Below the pieces are notes generated by a model. The model saw only the letters and a program-made list of their open reading frames with translations. It did no database searches and had not been told where the DNA came from. Positions 47,336 through 58,564 of a stretch of DNA of 64,000 nucleotides are shown in pieces. This DNA is from Cavia porcellus. Taxonomy: Eukaryota; Chordata; Mammalia; Rodentia; Caviidae. The position numbers and the translations under genes are program-made. The stretch is from positions 66,019,494-66,083,493 of the forward strand of contig NW_026947490.1 of assembly GCF_034190915.1 (NCBI RefSeq), in the 5' to 3' direction. Each line of letters begins with the position of its first letter. Positions within the stretch are counted from its first letter, which is position 1.

Positions 47336-49375
47336 CAGAACACCTGGCCAGGGCTGCAGTTGCTGGGGATGGGGGGCTCCTTCCTGCTCAGCTGCGCCAC
47401 GGCTGTCTTCTAGTTCCTTGTTCTGGGAACGCTCACACTGTGATTCCTGTCTTCCCAGAGTAAAAATCAGAACCCAAATTCCCCAGCTCCTTTGCGGGAG
47501 AGATGAGCTCTGTGATCTCAGCCTACCCTTCCAGTGTCTCTGTGCAGAATGTGAACTTGGAAGAGAATACTCTGAAGGTGACAGGGATGGGCAAAGAGGT
47601 GTCCTCCTGCCTCTGACATCAATAATCCTTGTTCTGAGTGATGGCAGGGACACTGCCTTTCAGAACTGGCATTGGTCACTGTTTTCCGGACATTGCAAGG
47701 TCAAGTTCTAGGACTGGACGTACCATTAGTTCTAGCAGGGGTGAAGAGGTCCACCCAGCATGCTCCTGGCAGTTAGTGCTTCAGTGGCAAAGGCTGAGAA
47801 AGACTGCTCAGGGCTGCTCCTGGGAGTTCAGCCTGGCCCCCAGCTCCCATCTGCCTGCAATCTGTGTGTTTCCTAATGTGACCTAAGAGCATGCTCTCCA
47901 GACCCAGTATCTTGTGTCCTTCAAGAAAGACACACAGAGCCAGACAGCCTTTCCGCTCCCTGGTACCTAGGTGTGGTCACCTGACTGAGTGTGGCTTAAC
48001 AGCAGGTGGGGAGAAGTGACAGACGTCCATGCCTGCTTCCTAAAAGTCCCAAGCAGCCCTCTATGCTCCAAGCAAGGTGTAGAGGACCCAGTGAAAGACA
48101 GCCAGATTCCTAGATGATGCTGGAGTCACCAGTAGGAGAGAGACTGAGCCGTTGATGTCAGGTGGACCTGAGTGGGAAATAAGCATCTTATTATTCTAGG
48201 TCACTCTGATTCTGCCACTGTTATACCTCGGGCCCATCCCGACCAGCACACCCTGCACCCATGGTTTAGGACTTGGGGCTCTGAGGGTTTTACTCCTCCA
48301 CTCGATGTGTTACGGAGAAATCTGAGGTGCCAACTTGGTGGTCACATCTGCAGGCAGGACCTGGTTCCCTCAGAACTAGAGACAGCGGGTCCAGTTTTTC
48401 TTCCTTATAATGCTGGTGGCAAGGAGAGCTCAGGTGCCCTGGTTGAGCAATCCTGTCCTTCAGAGTCAGGGCCACAGAGGTTCCGCGGAGGGACAGCTGG
48501 CTCCATTGCCTACCTGCTCTCTGCAAATGGGGAAAGGAGTTTGGCTTCACTCCGAGCTCCTGCTGGAAGCTGAAGGGAATCAGGCCTGGTTGCCTGGTGC
48601 TCCTGATCTCAAGATGGGGACTCCAGCCCTGTCCCCTTTACTCTAAGGCCAAGCCAGCTCTGGGGCAGGAACCCAGAGAGCTCCGCTAAAGGCAACATTT
48701 TGTGTTTTGTTGAAACTCATTGAGCTTACCCCTTAAACACCTCCTACTGCAGGGGCTGGCGCAGGGCAGCCTGTTTGTATCATGTGAGCCACTTCCTAGC
48801 AGCTAATTAGACCTGGGCTAAGCATGTGACCCATACTGGACCTGTCTAAAATTTTGGGCCAGAGACCTGAAAGTGCAGCTGAAGGCTCGGCTCGCAGAGA
48901 GCAGGTGAGAACTGTTAAGTGGTGCCAGGGACCGTCTTGTAGCCTTCGGCACTAAGTTGGGCTTGAGGAGGCAGCAGGAGCAGCAGGGAGTGAAGAACCC
49001 AGTCCAAAAGCAAGCCCTCCACCAATCCAGTAGTTCTTGTAATTTGCTTAAGCTCTTTGTGGAATCTGTAAGGCAAGGGCTTTGCCTGACAGAAGAAACA
49101 GAGATGGGATTCCTCACCTTGCCAGCTCCCAGGAGCCTCAGCGCTCAGACTGTCCGAAGCTGGGGACACGTGGCAGGGAAGGTCTCTGGATTTCTGTGAC
49201 CCAACACCTCCCACCACAGCAGAGAACCCAGGGACAGAGTGCTTTCCGAAGGACCCCACTCTGATCCTGGCCCCCAGCTGCCAGGCTGAGGAAGGCCCAA
49301 GCCCGGAATCCCTGGGCATTAGCAGCCCTTGCCGCATCCTCCGGTGAGGTGTAGGGCCGGCTGCTGCGAGGGGCC
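47336..49375. other. Single-copy sequence; possible MIR remnant at about 48420-48545
   Basis: MIR-like words ('ggttgagcaatcctgtcctt', 'ctctctgcaaatgggg') near 48440-48535 may be an old plus-strand MIR. Otherwise I see no repeats or domains. GC rises towards the CpG island on the right. Confidence 0.35.
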
Positions 49376-50560
49376 ACCTCAGCACGTGTTGCTAGGCTGG
49401 CGACAATCGACAGGCGGCTAATCCTCCTCACCCGCCAGGCCCGAGCCCCAGGCGCAGCTGCAGAGCCCTGAGGCCTGAGGGGCGAAGGCCCAGGCTGGAG
49501 TCCCTACCCCTGCCGCGTGGGCAGGTGGTGGCCTGGGGTTAATGAGCCTCATGAATATGCACGCGCCGCCGCTCAGAGGCAAAGCTGCGAAAAGAGGGGC
49601 CTTTTCCCCTGCCACCAGGCCGAGTGGCCGGGTGCGTCACGCGGGGCCACGTCCCCTCCGCGATCGCGGGGCCCGCGGGTCCCAAACATCGGGATCATGG
49701 GATGCGGACTGGGAACCGACTCTGGACCTTCGCTTTCCGCGATGGTTTTCATTTCCTGTCATTTCGAGCTGGAAGCACTTATGGAACATCACATGGTTTT
49801 CGTTTACACAGGAAATCGGCTGCAGTTGCGAGAAGACACTGACTTACTTTTTTTGTTTGTTTTAAAAATCCTCCACCCCACCCTTCAAAAAAAAAAATCA
49901 AAACCGACTAGAGCAGCACTGGGGTCGAAGACGTTTTCCTTTCTGATCCAGTTAGCGTTCCTCGAAGCGAAGCGGCCGAAGTTGGGGTGACCAGCGGTGG
50001 TCGCGTTCTGCGGAGCGCAAGCCCCAGGGCGCGCGGGGCCAGGCCGGTTCCGACCCAGGCGAACTGGACCGCAGGGTGCACCACGCTGCCGTCGGGGACC
50101 GCATGCACTGCCCGAGTCAACTCACTTAAGTCTGTTTAAAACCGAAAATAGCCACTGTCACCACCCGCCCTGCCTGGAGAACCCGGCTGGAAAACTCCTA
50201 AGGACCCCCGACCGTCTGCCCAGAAATCATCGCGGGACGGTGGCATTCATCACGGAGCTTGAGAAAGCTGCCGAAGAATTTACGATTCGATTCTCAATCC
50301 GCGCCCGCGGACTGCCACGCCTTAGAGCACCCCACGGAGCCCGCACTCTGCGGTCCCCTCTCCCGGGCAGTCACGGCAGCTCCTCGGCCCCCGCCCCTGT
50401 TCCAGGGCAGCGGGTCCGCCCTGGGCGGCAGCGCCACCTTGTGGCCAGTGTCGCTCCCGAGCGCCTTCCTGCGCCCACGTGGGCGAGGGAGCTGCAGTCA
50501 AAATTGGGGCACCCAGTCTGGAATCAGGGTGGCCTAGCGCGAGGGCTAGGACGGCAGTGC
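49376..50560. promoter_or_regulatory. CpG island
   Basis: CpG is dense and sustained, for example twelve CpGs in the 60 bases from 49621, in a genome background that is otherwise CpG-poor. There is no transposon. It contains GC-box and E-box-like words, an octamer/POU-like 'atgaatatgca' at 49551-49561, and a strong CTCF-type motif. CpG islands usually mark promoters of genes or long non-coding RNAs, so a transcript may start here. I cannot identify it. The frame 49997-50650 (217 codons) opens with GTG, not ATG, and shows no domain. Confidence 0.8.
50430..50448 (-). promoter_or_regulatory. CTCF-type motif (strong)
   Basis: The plus strand reads CAGCGCCACCTTGTGGCCA. On the minus strand this is TGGCCACAAGGTGGCGCTG, matching the 19-bp CTCF consensus TGGCCACCAGGGGGCGCTA at all but three positions. 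It lies in the CpG island. CTCF sites anchor chromatin loops, and loop partners usually face each other. Confidence 0.7.
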
Positions 50561-51515
50561 CACGCTTCTTGTTCCTCGACCGCGCTGAAAACACGGCTCC
50601 TTTCATGTCTTCTACTAAGCCAGTCCACAATTACAGATTCATTCCTTTGATTTAAGGCTTGACTCTCAAGTAAATGAAAGGACCTTTGCAGAGATACGGT
50701 CCAGGCACCGATTTTAGGGTGAACCTGGTTATTATCTTTTCCCAAGAGAGAGTGGGCTGTTAGGGAAAAGAACAAAGCAATCGAGGGTACAGGGGCCAGA
50801 CCTCAGCCAACCTTCAGGGGCTGGGGTCCTCAGTGGGACTAGGAGGTGGCCAGGTGGGAAAGCCTGGAAGGGGAAGACTCCTTTTAGGGGTGAAGTCCCT
50901 CGGGGAATGTCTAGCCCCATTGGGTCTCTCAGCCTGGGCGTGTGCCATGTGGTACTGTGTGCCCAAGAGCCCATTTTGCTGTGCCACTCCGGCTCCTTCC
51001 ACCCCAGTCCCCTAGCACTTAAAACTTGCAGCCATCTGTAGGAACACGAGCCCCAGGTTTTTACAGGCTGTCTCCTGGCAGCTGTAGACAAATCTTGGTG
51101 TGGCAGCTTTTCCAGGCTCCGAATGCTACATTGTGTAACAGGACCATCCTCTGAAACCAAATATGTGCAAGGGGATCCAGCAGCCAGCTGTCCGCCAAGC
51201 TCGACAGGGCAGGCTGTGGAAAGCCCTGGGGGAGGGGGCTCGCAGCTTCTGGAGGGTCCACCAGTAGCAGGCTACTCCAGTCAGGCCAAGGAGCTGCCCG
51301 AACTCTGGGTGGTCACATGCAGGCCCATCAGACATCAGACCCCTCCCAGCTGTGCCCCTGTGCCTTTCCATAGCCCATAATTTCTGTCTTTCCTTGGTGG
51401 ACACCGTGTTGGCCTCCCCGTGCTTGCTACCTTTGAGTCAGCCTGGGGTTACTCTGAGTTCTTTAGCTGGCAGAGGAGGTTGTGTCTGGCTGCAGCCATG
51501 TGGTGCAGACATTGT
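50561..51515. other. Single-copy sequence, nothing recognised
   Basis: CpG density falls to background. Frames have no domains. Confidence 0.4.
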
Positions 51516-51722
51516 TTTTTCCAGTGTGGGCTTTGAACCCACAGCTTGCTCACTGAACTACATCTCCAGCCTATCTTTATTTTTTATTTTAAGATAGGGT
51601 ATCATTTAAATCAGCAAATTGTAAATCACCCCGGCCAGGCTTGAACTTTTGATTCTCTTGCTTTAACCTCCTAGAGGGCTAAGATCACAGATGTGCCCTA
51701 CCACGCTTGGCTGTGTAGTACA
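51516..51722 (-). mobile_element. Composite ID + B1-like SINE, antisense
   Basis: Reversed ID ('gtgtgggctttgaacccaca', 'cactgaactacatctccagc') and reversed B1-like half ('ttttaagatagggtatcatt', 'cttgaacttttgattctctt', 'aacctcctagagggctaaga', 'cagatgtgccctaccacgc') are arranged as at 1733, 13031 and 37761. Confidence 0.7.
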
Positions 51723-51777
51723 GAATAAAAAGAATCACCAACCTCTCTCCTCCTCCAGGCCTGCAGTCTCCATTTTC

Positions 51778-51780
<3 letters not shown>

Positions 51781-51831
<51 letters not shown>
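51781..51831. repeat. (TC)n dinucleotide microsatellite
   Basis: About 25 perfect TC units form a pure pyrimidine tract that could adopt triplex structure. Confidence 0.95.
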
Positions 51832-51833
<2 letters not shown>

Positions 51834-52164
51834 AAATAAGGAGCTCAGTGGGCTGCAGAATGATCACAGCTTCATTAATGGGAGATCCAGCCAGGGCCCT
51901 GTTTCGACTGGAGGGTGGTTCCCAGTGACTCATTGGCTGGACCATCTGGAAAATGGGAGAATTTCCTGTGGGAGGGGGAAATTTTGAAAAGAAAATGAGA
52001 TGCTTGGCACCTGTCTCCCTCCCAGCCCACAGGCAGAGCGCAGCCTGCAATCCTGCCAAGCGTGGGACTGTCCCCTCTGCTCTGGGCAGCAGAGTCGCAG
52101 GTTGCACTCTGGAAAGGCTTCCTGGAGGGGTCATCAGCCTGGGCCTCCGGGGCCAGGCTTTGCA
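51832..52164. other. Single-copy sequence, nothing recognised
   Basis: This is about 330 bases between the (TC)n tract and the AT-rich block. Frames on both strands have no domains. Confidence 0.4.
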
Positions 52165-52414
52165 TTTTGAGCTCAGATTCATACAAAGCAGCGTTTCACT
52201 ATGTATTTATTGCTGTTGCATTAGCAAAAGGGAGGGGAAAGCCGCGCTGGAAATATGCCAGAATGAGATCTATAATGATGTTGTTTAGCAGCAACTGTGT
52301 CATTCCGTGTTGTTGACAGTAAAATAAATTAACATAATAAACATAATTTGCTATAAAAAAACGGCTAAGAAAAAGCAGATGGTTAGCACATTCCGGCAGG
52401 ACCTGTTGGTCCAA
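52165..52414. promoter_or_regulatory. AT-rich block, candidate conserved regulatory element
   Basis: The block is AT-rich, repeat-free and flanked by GC-rich DNA. It holds clustered transcription-factor-like words: 'tatttattgctgttgcatta' (52204-52223), AATAAACA forkhead-type (52336-52343), TAATTT/AAATTAAC homeodomain-type and 'gcatt' words. Sequence of this texture beside CpG islands often marks developmental enhancers. I cannot show conservation from one sequence. Confidence 0.3.
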
Positions 52415-52815
52415 GTTTGCACGGATGTTTAGACCGTTTGTGCTGCTGCCTGCGACAGATGCTTGCCCAGGTTCCTGGCGCTTCCACGTGATGGGTACCA
52501 GCGGGCCGTCGCAGGCCTGGGCTGCAGCCTCCCGAGGGTGGCTCTGGAAAGTGGGCGTGAACTTGCTCATTGCCAGCAGCGGTGCAGGCCCTCGGGTCGG
52601 GCTGCATCCCTGCCGCGCACAGCATCCAGCCCGGCCATTAGCATTCACAGGCCGTCCCTGCGCAGTGCCCGTCCTTTGTGTGCCTGAACAAGGGCGCTTT
52701 CTTCCGGGGAGGATGGCGCCTAAGCACTCCAGCTCCCGCGGGCGAGCAGCCCAGCGGCCGGGGACCCAGTGGGCTTTGTCTCGGCCCCAATTCCTGCACC
52801 CGCGGCACCGGAAGC
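52415..52815. promoter_or_regulatory. CpG-rich patch (second CpG island or shore)
   Basis: CpG is enriched again (for example 'gcgggccgtcgcaggc', 'tcgggtcgggctgc', 'ccgtccctgcgcagtgcccg'), about 2 kb from the larger island. It has no TATA motif and no coding domain. The open frames here are a consequence of low AT content. Confidence 0.5.
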
Positions 52816-53499
52816 AACAGAAAAAAAGTTAATTTTGGAAAAGACTCTGTGGTGCCTGGTGGGCTCCTTTTCCACCACGCTGGAGGGCTGAGTTCTGCAA
52901 GCCACTGTTAACGCAAGTCCTGGTGACCTCTGGCTTTCTTAGACGCACAGATCTGGCGGTGGTCTCCCAGGGAGGCGGCTCCATGGGGTGAAGGTCAGGC
53001 CTGGGGGCTGAGCCTGAGCATGGGCAGCAGAAAGAGGTGGCTGGGAGCAGCTTGGAAACCCGGTCAGCAGGAGGGACCGTCTTCCTCCTGCCCAGCACTG
53101 AAAGGGGTGCTTTTCCCAGCAGGCCCTGGGCTCAGGAGTCTTCTAACTGCCTGGCCCTTGGGTGCACAAAGACTGGTGAGTCCCGGAGAGTTCAGAGGTG
53201 GGTTAGGTGCGCCTGGTTCCTCACAGAGAACATCTCAGAGGAGACCCAGCTGGATATGGAGTAATTAGAGCAAGGGTCACCTGCTCTGGTACAAGATTAA
53301 GTCCAGGAGGGTGAGCTGGGAACCGTGCCAGCTCTGTGCCACCTGCTCAGCATGCAGCAGCGCTGTAACTCAGGCTGTGGCGCCCAACCCTGGCCTTGGG
53401 GTAGAGGATAACACTGTCCAGGTGTCTAGTAGAAACGTCCGAGGGTATGGCCAGGACTGGGACTCCACCTGCAATGTGTGTCATCGGAATCCTCCTCCC
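52816..53499. other. Single-copy sequence, nothing recognised
   Basis: It is GC-moderate, with no repeats or domains seen. Confidence 0.4.
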
Positions 53500-53700
53500 C
53501 TCTGAAAGTGTCTCCCAGCTACCTTGCTGGAAGCCAAACTGGAAGTCATTTTTGACTGTTTCTGTTACCAACCTCACACCAAACCCATGAGCACGTTTTG
53601 TCAATTCGACCTGTAGAAACCATGCCAAGTCCACCTACTGGTCATGGCGTCCTCCTGCTATCTTGGTTCCAGCCATCTTTCTCTCCCCAGGCTCCATCCT
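53500..53700 (+). mobile_element. Possible L2/CR1-clade LINE coding remnant
   Basis: From about 53535, short words resemble the reverse-transcriptase downstream region of L2-type LINEs ('ggaagtcatttttgactgtt', 'caattcgacctgtagaaacc'). It is too decayed to translate and the call is tentative. Confidence 0.3.
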
Positions 53701-54204
53701 GCTCAGTTCCTGAAGGATTGATCTGCTTTGCCCTGCAGCCCCCAAATCGGAAAGTGCCACTTTTCTGTTTAATCGGCGCTGACAGGCCAGGTCTCTGGGA
53801 GGCTAAGGGCAAGATGGGATCTGAAGTGAGAGAAGATGACAGGCAGGTAAAAGGAAGGGGGAAGAGAAGGAGGAAAGCCTGGGAAAGGGACAATAGGAGG
53901 AGAGCAGAGGGTGAGAGAACAGCCCAGACACAGGGTGAACTCCACACTGGGGCCCAAGCTTTGTACCCCTGGAGTGAGTGGTCAGTCCCTGAGGACAGCA
54001 CGACCTACCTCAGGGGTGCTATGGGTGGAGCTTGATGGCTGCAGGCTGACCCTGCTCAAGTGGGTCTTCTCCTGAGGGGAAGCTGGGCCAACCACCCCCA
54101 CACTGCCACATCCACCCTTGGGCTGCCTTTGAACGTGGGCCACGTGGTATGGCTTAACAAGCTGTGTCCACCCTACTGTACTCAGCCCCAGCTACAATGC
54201 CGCA
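53701..54204. other. Single-copy sequence, nothing recognised
   Basis: It has a purine-rich stretch at about 53815-53935 on the plus strand. The 145-codon frame crossing it (53598-54035) has no domain. Confidence 0.4.
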
Positions 54205-54545
54205 GGCCCAGGTCCTCCAGCAAGCCAAGCTTCTCCCTGTGCCACAGCTTTGGCATGTGTCCAGAGCCCTGGCCGCCTTCTCTCCCAATGGCTGGCCTCC
54301 TCTTGCCACTCAGATCTCAGCTCAGATGTCAGCAAGATCTTTTCTGCTCCTTTTACTGGAAAGCAGCACCGCTGCCCCATTGTTCTGTAAACTCTGCCTT
54401 CAGTCTGGCCCACCCTTTAGCACCATCTGACTTTTCTATGTTTTTTCTCCTATTGATTTATTTATTTAAAGATCAGTGACATTTTTGGACTTGCTGGCCA
54501 CTGTGCTTCTAACACAGTGCTGGGCACACAGAAGGTTCATTTATG
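54205..54545 (+). mobile_element. L2 LINE, 3' end
   Basis: L2 landmarks in order are 'ctcagatctcagctcagatg', 'cactttactggaaagc'-like words (near 54353), 'taaactctgccttcagtctg', 'tttatttatttaaagatcag', 'cactgtgcttctaacacagt' and 'gctgggcacacagaaggttc'. It ends close to the usual L2 3' terminus. No frame is intact. Confidence 0.7.
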
Positions 54546-54884
54546 CACTGGGCCGAATGCAAAGCCCAAGAGAGCAGAGGTTTTAAGATTTAGTGGGCTA
54601 GCAGCCTGGACAAGGATGTGCCACTTCTCGGAACAGAAGAGTCTGGTGTGCATGACTTCAGGCTGAGCCTCTGCTCCTGGGGCCTCAAGCAACACTAACA
54701 GGAGAACCTGCCAGGAAATGTGCTTTAACAACCGGAGCGCCACACATGGAGGGTAACGACTGCTCATCAAAAATCCATTAGTAAAGAAGGTCTATTTTTG
54801 ATATTTAGTTCAAGACATGAGCTCACCTGTTGGTCATTTAGTTGTCAGCTGACTTGGTTCTAGAACATTCCAGAGCTGCTATGC
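54546..54884. other. Single-copy sequence, nothing recognised
   Basis: Bases between the L2 end and the next LTR-like stretch, with no feature I can support. Confidence 0.35.
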
Positions 54885-55420
54885 TCTGAAGGTTGGTGTC
54901 CCTCCTAAATTCCTATGTTGGGAACTTTCATAGGTGGAGTTCCAAGGTGAAAGAACACACGTGTGCAACTCATCAGCAGCGACAGCAGGCGCATGGAACA
55001 GAGCAGAGCACAAGAGTGCGAAAGCTGCCTGCATCTTCATTGTGTAATTCTCACACAGGTTGTTCTCTCGTGTTTACATTCTTCCATAGCTCCGTCAGCA
55101 GCATACGTGTATTTACCTCTACTAAGTCACAGTTATATAACTGTATCTACTGTGAAGTTGCACCATACAAGCCGGGTCACATCCTCAGTGTCCTTAGATA
55201 CCCCTGAGCTTTGAAGCAGTCGGAGTGACTTCCCCACAGGAACGAAGACCCAGCATGAGATTTAAATGGTGTGGTATTTGGGAAAGGATTATGTCATAAT
55301 GGCTGTTCATGAGTGGGATTAGTGTCCCTATAAAAAGCTGAATGGAGCTGCTGACCCTTCTGCTGTGTGCAACTGTGGAAGGAAAATGCCATCTTTGAAG
55401 TCTAGAGCACGTGCTCTTCA
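54885..55420 (+). mobile_element. Old MaLR (MLT1-like) LTR, interrupted
   Basis: The start 'ggttggtgtccctcctaaat' and 'tcctatgttgggaactttca' resemble an MLT1 LTR. After about 270 unmatched bases, 'gggaaaggattatgtcataa', 'tgagtgggattagtgtccct' and 'ataaaaagctgaatggagct' continue in MLT1 order. The gap may be an inserted or replaced segment (about 54945-55240). Ends are uncertain. Confidence 0.5.
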
Positions 55421-55479
55421 GCCTTCAGTTCTGTGGGTGCCTTGTGCTTGGTCTTCCTTTCCTCCAAAACCTGAAGACC

Positions 55480-55605
55480 TAACTCAAGTAGTTTGCTCTG
55501 GGATCTCAGACAAGTCACTGAATCTCTCTGAGTTTGATCTGAGGCAGTAAATTGAGCGAGTGTTAATTGCATGTCCTGAGATACTGCCCTTGGGCTCCAG
55601 CACAT
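55480..55605 (+). mobile_element. MIR SINE fragment
   Basis: 'ctgggatctcagacaagtca' and 'ctgaatctctctgagtttga' follow the MIR core. It is truncated. Confidence 0.5.
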
Positions 55606-56554
55606 GCCCTCTCCTGCCTGACTGACCTGAGAGGTGGCTGCTGATCTGCCACTCTGTCAAGCCTTCCAGGGCAGCAGTGCCATGGAAGGTGGACACAGCG
55701 ATGAGGGAAAACAAGCCCTTTCAATGCCCAACCTACAAAGTCATAGTAAAGTATGCTTTTTGAGACTGGTTTCAAGATTAGTTCTTTGACTCACAAAACA
55801 TGACCCTCTTGGTATTGTATGTACCGTGCGTGCAGGAGAGTCATTCCGAAACTATTACAAAAATCTCGGCTGGGGCCCAGCAGCTGCTGTACAGATGTTC
55901 CGCGTGAGGGGCTGGAACATTGTTTAGTATCAATAAACACCAGCTCAGAGACATAAAACGTGAGAGTCCAGCTGGAGATGGTGATAACAACAGCCATGAA
56001 GACCATTTGCAGAGAAGCGGAAGGGGACCGGGGCTGGGAGCAGACCTTCCCCTCTTGCATGCAAGTGCTAAAGCCCGGAGAACACTGTGATGGAGGCACT
56101 GCTGGGTGTTGCAGGCTGGGCTTTGTATCTCTGTCCCAAATGGCCAGTTCACTCCTACAGATGGGTGTCCAGAGCTAGGTATCCAGAGATGGGTGCTAAA
56201 CCCAAGTACCCCACATTTTGGTTTCCAGTCCCTGTATCTACCCTTTTGGCATTTGTTCACTCAATATCTCTAAAGGCTCAACTCTGCACGCCAGTCTCTG
56301 AAGCTTCTCTGCAGTGCTCAGCTGCAGACATTGTGGGCTCATCATTTCCTGTTTAAACCAGTAACTTCCAACCAGATACCACCTCTGCACGACACTCAGT
56401 AAACTGCTAGCGGGACCTCAGAGTGCACCAGCCATAGTTTGGAAACCAACCAAGCTGTTCCACGTGTCCACCAGACAGGGCCAGGACTGAATCCAGGGCT
56501 GAGTGTGAGAGCACCGTTGGGCCTGATCCTGGGCAGGGCCTGAGAGGTAGGCTC
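55606..56554. other. Single-copy sequence, nothing recognised
   Basis: Frames of 70-139 codons on both strands have no domains and no repeat was recognised. Confidence 0.4.
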
Positions 56555-56700
56555 AGCCCAGCCAGCCCTCATTTTGCAGATGTGGAAAACAACATCAAAG
56601 CAGTGACATGAGTGTCCAGGGTCACACGGCCAGGAAGAAGCAGCTGGAACTGGACCCCAGGCATCCCAATTTTGATGCTAACCTGTATTTCTCTTGAGTC
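56555..56700 (-). mobile_element. MIR SINE, antisense
   Basis: Reversed MIR words appear in order: 'ccctcattttgcagatgtgg', 'aaaacaacatcaaagcagtg', 'ccagggtcacacggccagga', 'agctggaactggaccccagg' and 'catcccaattttgatgctaa'. Confidence 0.7.
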
Positions 56701-58518
56701 CTTCTGTGGCTGTGCCCATTTTTAAATTGTAAATCATTGCAAAGTATATCATCAAATAAAGAAAAATTTGTTAACCAGTATCTGATATTTAAAAACGAGT
56801 CAACAGGAAAGCAGTACATTGGCCCCAAGGTCTTGAGTTAGAAGCTTCTGCAGTACTCAGATGTAGAAAGGACACAGAAAGACGGCACAAGGCAGGGTCA
56901 TGGACCAGCCAAATGCCACGGGCCTCTGTCCCTAGCAAACGGGAACTTAGGGCCCTGCAACAGTCCAAAAGGTTTGGGATTCCATTGGGGGTCCGGGACC
57001 AGAAGCTCTGGGCTGGGTGATTCATGCTGGTGTGAGCCAAGGCCTGTGTAAGTCAGAGTCTCCTGTGCTGCTCTGTGTGTTAGGGACAGGTCCAGGCAGA
57101 TATCTTCCAGGGACCAATCACCTGCACCAGGGTGACCTCAGAACCCCCGGGAAGGTTTTCCTTGATACTGTTTCCAAGGAAGCAGAGACAGCGCATGCTT
57201 GCTATGTCCTCTGACTCCTAATGCCATTTGGAAAGTTGCCTCCAGCCTTGACAGATGTCTTTGTCCCACCATATGCCTGGGGCTGTGTGGAAACCCCTTC
57301 CAAGGCCACTGTCCCCTGCTTTGCAGATTTTCAGGTTTGTTAGACTAAATGAGGCTGAATTATTAGGGAGATGGAGGGTAAAGACTGGGCCCGAGGGGAG
57401 CCTAAGGTTTGGAGCTGGGCATGGATTGCTGGGGCCCGAATCTCCCCCAACTCCTCACTTCTGCTTGCTGCCTTGGAAGGCAGGTGGGCACTGGAGCTGC
57501 CTCCTTGAGCCTGGGCCTCGCTGGGGTACCTCCTGTGTCCCTTGCCAGAGGTCATGGAGCAGCCCTGATTAGGGCCCACTCACTGGGCAGCTGAGGGAAC
57601 ATTCCTAACCCAAGCACTTCCCACAAGCCTTGTGTCTTAATAGCTGCCATTTAAAAATAATTAGAAGTGATTGAGAATTAATTTTAGAAATAGCCCCTGC
57701 CAAATAACTCATTAAATAGAGTCTCCCTGGGTGTCAGCTCTGTTCAGCATCAGGCTTTCAGCTCATGAAAAGCTGAGCTTGGACAAAGTTTCTAGACTGA
57801 ATCTTTGCCATTCTTGATACTTTTCTGGTGCTGCCACCATTGGATGGCCTGAGTCCTCTGTAGACTGGGACAGCAAGGGTTCCTGCGGAGGTGGACACAG
57901 GCCACCTTGTGTTCCCCTCTCAGGCTCCAGTAGCAGAGCTGAGTTTTCATTTCTAGGCTTCTATCCTCCCTGATCTTTGTTCCCAGTTGTTGGGTAAAAC
58001 ATGTGAAGAAAAATCCAAGCAAGCAAGACCCTTTCCCCATCCTGCAGAGCCCAAAGGCTCCCAGCCTTTGGAAGTTGATGGCAGATGGGGATTCTCAGAA
58101 GGCGGACTCACATCAACAAATGTCTGTGTGAGAGCTGAGAGTTTGGTCAGGGGCCAAGCACACCCTGAAGGTCAGCAAGAGCCAGAGAGAGCTGGCTGGG
58201 TGGACTCCTGCTTTCTTCTCCCCTTCCCACTTAGTCAGCGGTTGGCTAGACTCATACCAGACGTGTGCCCTCTTGGGGCCATGACAGAGACTCCAAACCT
58301 GTGCCCTTAGCCTCACCCCTGGCAGCTCCTGGTCTGGTTGGAAAAGAGGATGTGTGTAGGGGGTAGAATTCAAACCTTCTTTGGACAGTGAAGTTTTAGG
58401 CCAGGAGAAGGGATAATGATCCTGCTAAAAGCTCAAAAGAAAGAAGAGAAAGCCTTTTTTGATCCTAGAAGCCCTCACAGGTGAAATGACACTATAGCTC
58501 TGTCCTGCTAGCATGGAG

Positions 58519-58520
<2 letters not shown>
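56701..58520. other. Single-copy sequence; short homeodomain-rich stretch at 57640-57720
   Basis: The 57640-57720 stretch has repeated ATTA/TAAT words ('aaaataattagaagtgattg', 'agaattaattttagaaatag') without repeat signatures and could be a conserved element. The remainder shows no repeat or gene. Confidence 0.35.

Positions 58521-58562
<42 letters not shown>
58521..58562. repeat. (TG)n microsatellite
   Basis: About 20 TG units lie in an otherwise single-copy stretch. Confidence 0.95.

Positions 58563-58564
<2 letters not shown>

Noticed and set aside
49997..50650. 217-codon frame across the CpG island
   Set aside because: It opens with GTG rather than ATG. In CpG-rich DNA stop codons are rare, so long frames arise by chance.
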